From: Marivirga lumbricoides
GTDB taxonomy: Bacteria > Bacteroidota > Bacteroidia > Cytophagales > Cyclobacteriaceae
Direction of reading: 5' to 3'
Length of the DNA: 64,000 nucleotides
NCBI RefSeq assembly: GCF_014636295.1
Contig: NZ_BMEC01000005.1
Coordinates: 124,001 to 188,000 of the forward strand
Shown: piece by piece, positions 63,873 to 64,000 of the stretch
How positions within the stretch are numbered: the first letter of the stretch is position 1
Layout of the letters: every line of letters begins with the position of its first letter
Made by a program: the position numbers and the translations under genes
Notes under the pieces: model-generated
What the model saw: only the letters and a program-made list of their open reading frames with translations
Told to the model about the DNA's origin: nothing
The model's database searches: none

Positions 63873-64000
63873 TTAGTTTTTTAAAACAGTCATGACTCTA
63901 TTCTTTTCTTTTTCTGTAAAAATAAGATCACCTTTATCATAATACTTAGTTAGAGCATATTGTCCTGATAACCATTGAGCTTCAGGTAAATTATCTGAAT
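63873..64000 (-). CDS. C-terminal end of a protein, gene runs off the window
   Basis: Open minus-strand frame of 41 residues to the right edge ending LIFTEKEKNRVMTVLKN, stop at 63873-63875. Composition is clearly protein-like (AQWLSGQYALTKYYDKGD). Too little to name a family. The start lies beyond position 64000. Confidence 0.55.
   Translation of the reverse strand, partial: SDNLPEAQWLSGQYALTKYYDKGDLIFTEKEKNRVMTVLKN

Overview
The window is A+T-rich chromosomal DNA of a Bacteroidota bacterium, most likely of the order Cytophagales (Marivirga/Fulvivirga-like; genus uncertain). Evidence: many lipoproteins whose signal peptide ends in Cys followed by Asp/Ser/Asn, a TonB-dependent receptor with an N-terminal carboxypeptidase-like domain, a PorV/PorU2 type IX secretion pair, DUF4293, DUF4374, PspC-GIN and LytS/LytTR families, and few Shine-Dalgarno sites. 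No IS transposase, prophage, CRISPR array, rRNA or tRNA gene was seen.

Layout. 1-5.6 kb: a tight operon with two diheme MbnH/MauG-like peroxidases bracketing two MbnP-like lipoproteins, then an outer-membrane protein and a His/Met-rich lipoprotein; probably copper handling. 5.9-10.5 kb: a four-domain fasciclin lipoprotein, a LytS-type kinase with LytTR regulator, small proteins. 10.6-14.0 kb: AraC regulator divergent from an aldehyde dehydrogenase and its DUF779 companion, separated by short tandem repeats. 14.2-21.6 kb: methyltransferase, TPR protein, etfB-etfA-bifunctional nuclease, CCA-adding enzyme, TPR protein, solute-binding protein, membrane protein. 21.7-24.3 kb (minus): ECF sigma factor, anti-sigma-like protein, beta-barrel protein. 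24.6-27.9 kb: tricorn-like protease. 27.9-29.3 kb: gene-free region with three tandem 285-bp units full of tiny hairpins. 29.3-34.7 kb: LiaF-like protein, beta-CASP hydrolase, PspC/GIN protein with PadR regulator. 35.0-41.0 kb: PorV/PorQ-family protein and PorU2. 41.0-50.3 kb: FluC, MORN-type protein, HtpG, DUF4197, beta-barrel, an uncharacterised three-gene group, DUF4293. 50.9-54.0 kb: DUF3891 and two divergent DinB genes with a WYL regulator. 54.2-55.4 kb: Tat-exported Gfo/Idh/MocA oxidoreductase. 55.4-61.5 kb (minus): iron/siderophore uptake operon preceded by two Fur-like palindromes. 61.7-64.0 kb: ion channel, DUF2306 protein and the tail of a further gene.

How the parts work together. 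The most interesting unit is the duplicated MbnH/MbnP operon: known MbnH enzymes oxidise a tryptophan of MbnP to kynurenine to build a copper site, and here two pairs sit with two extra candidate envelope metal proteins. Three regulatory circuits can be read from palindromes: TGACA-N6-TGTCA boxes in front of both DinB genes (probable targets of the adjacent WYL regulator), Fur-like boxes in front of the TonB receptor, and a GTACA-N12-TGTAC box in front of padR. All functional statements are by recognition of motifs and family resemblance from the sequence alone; no database search was run.
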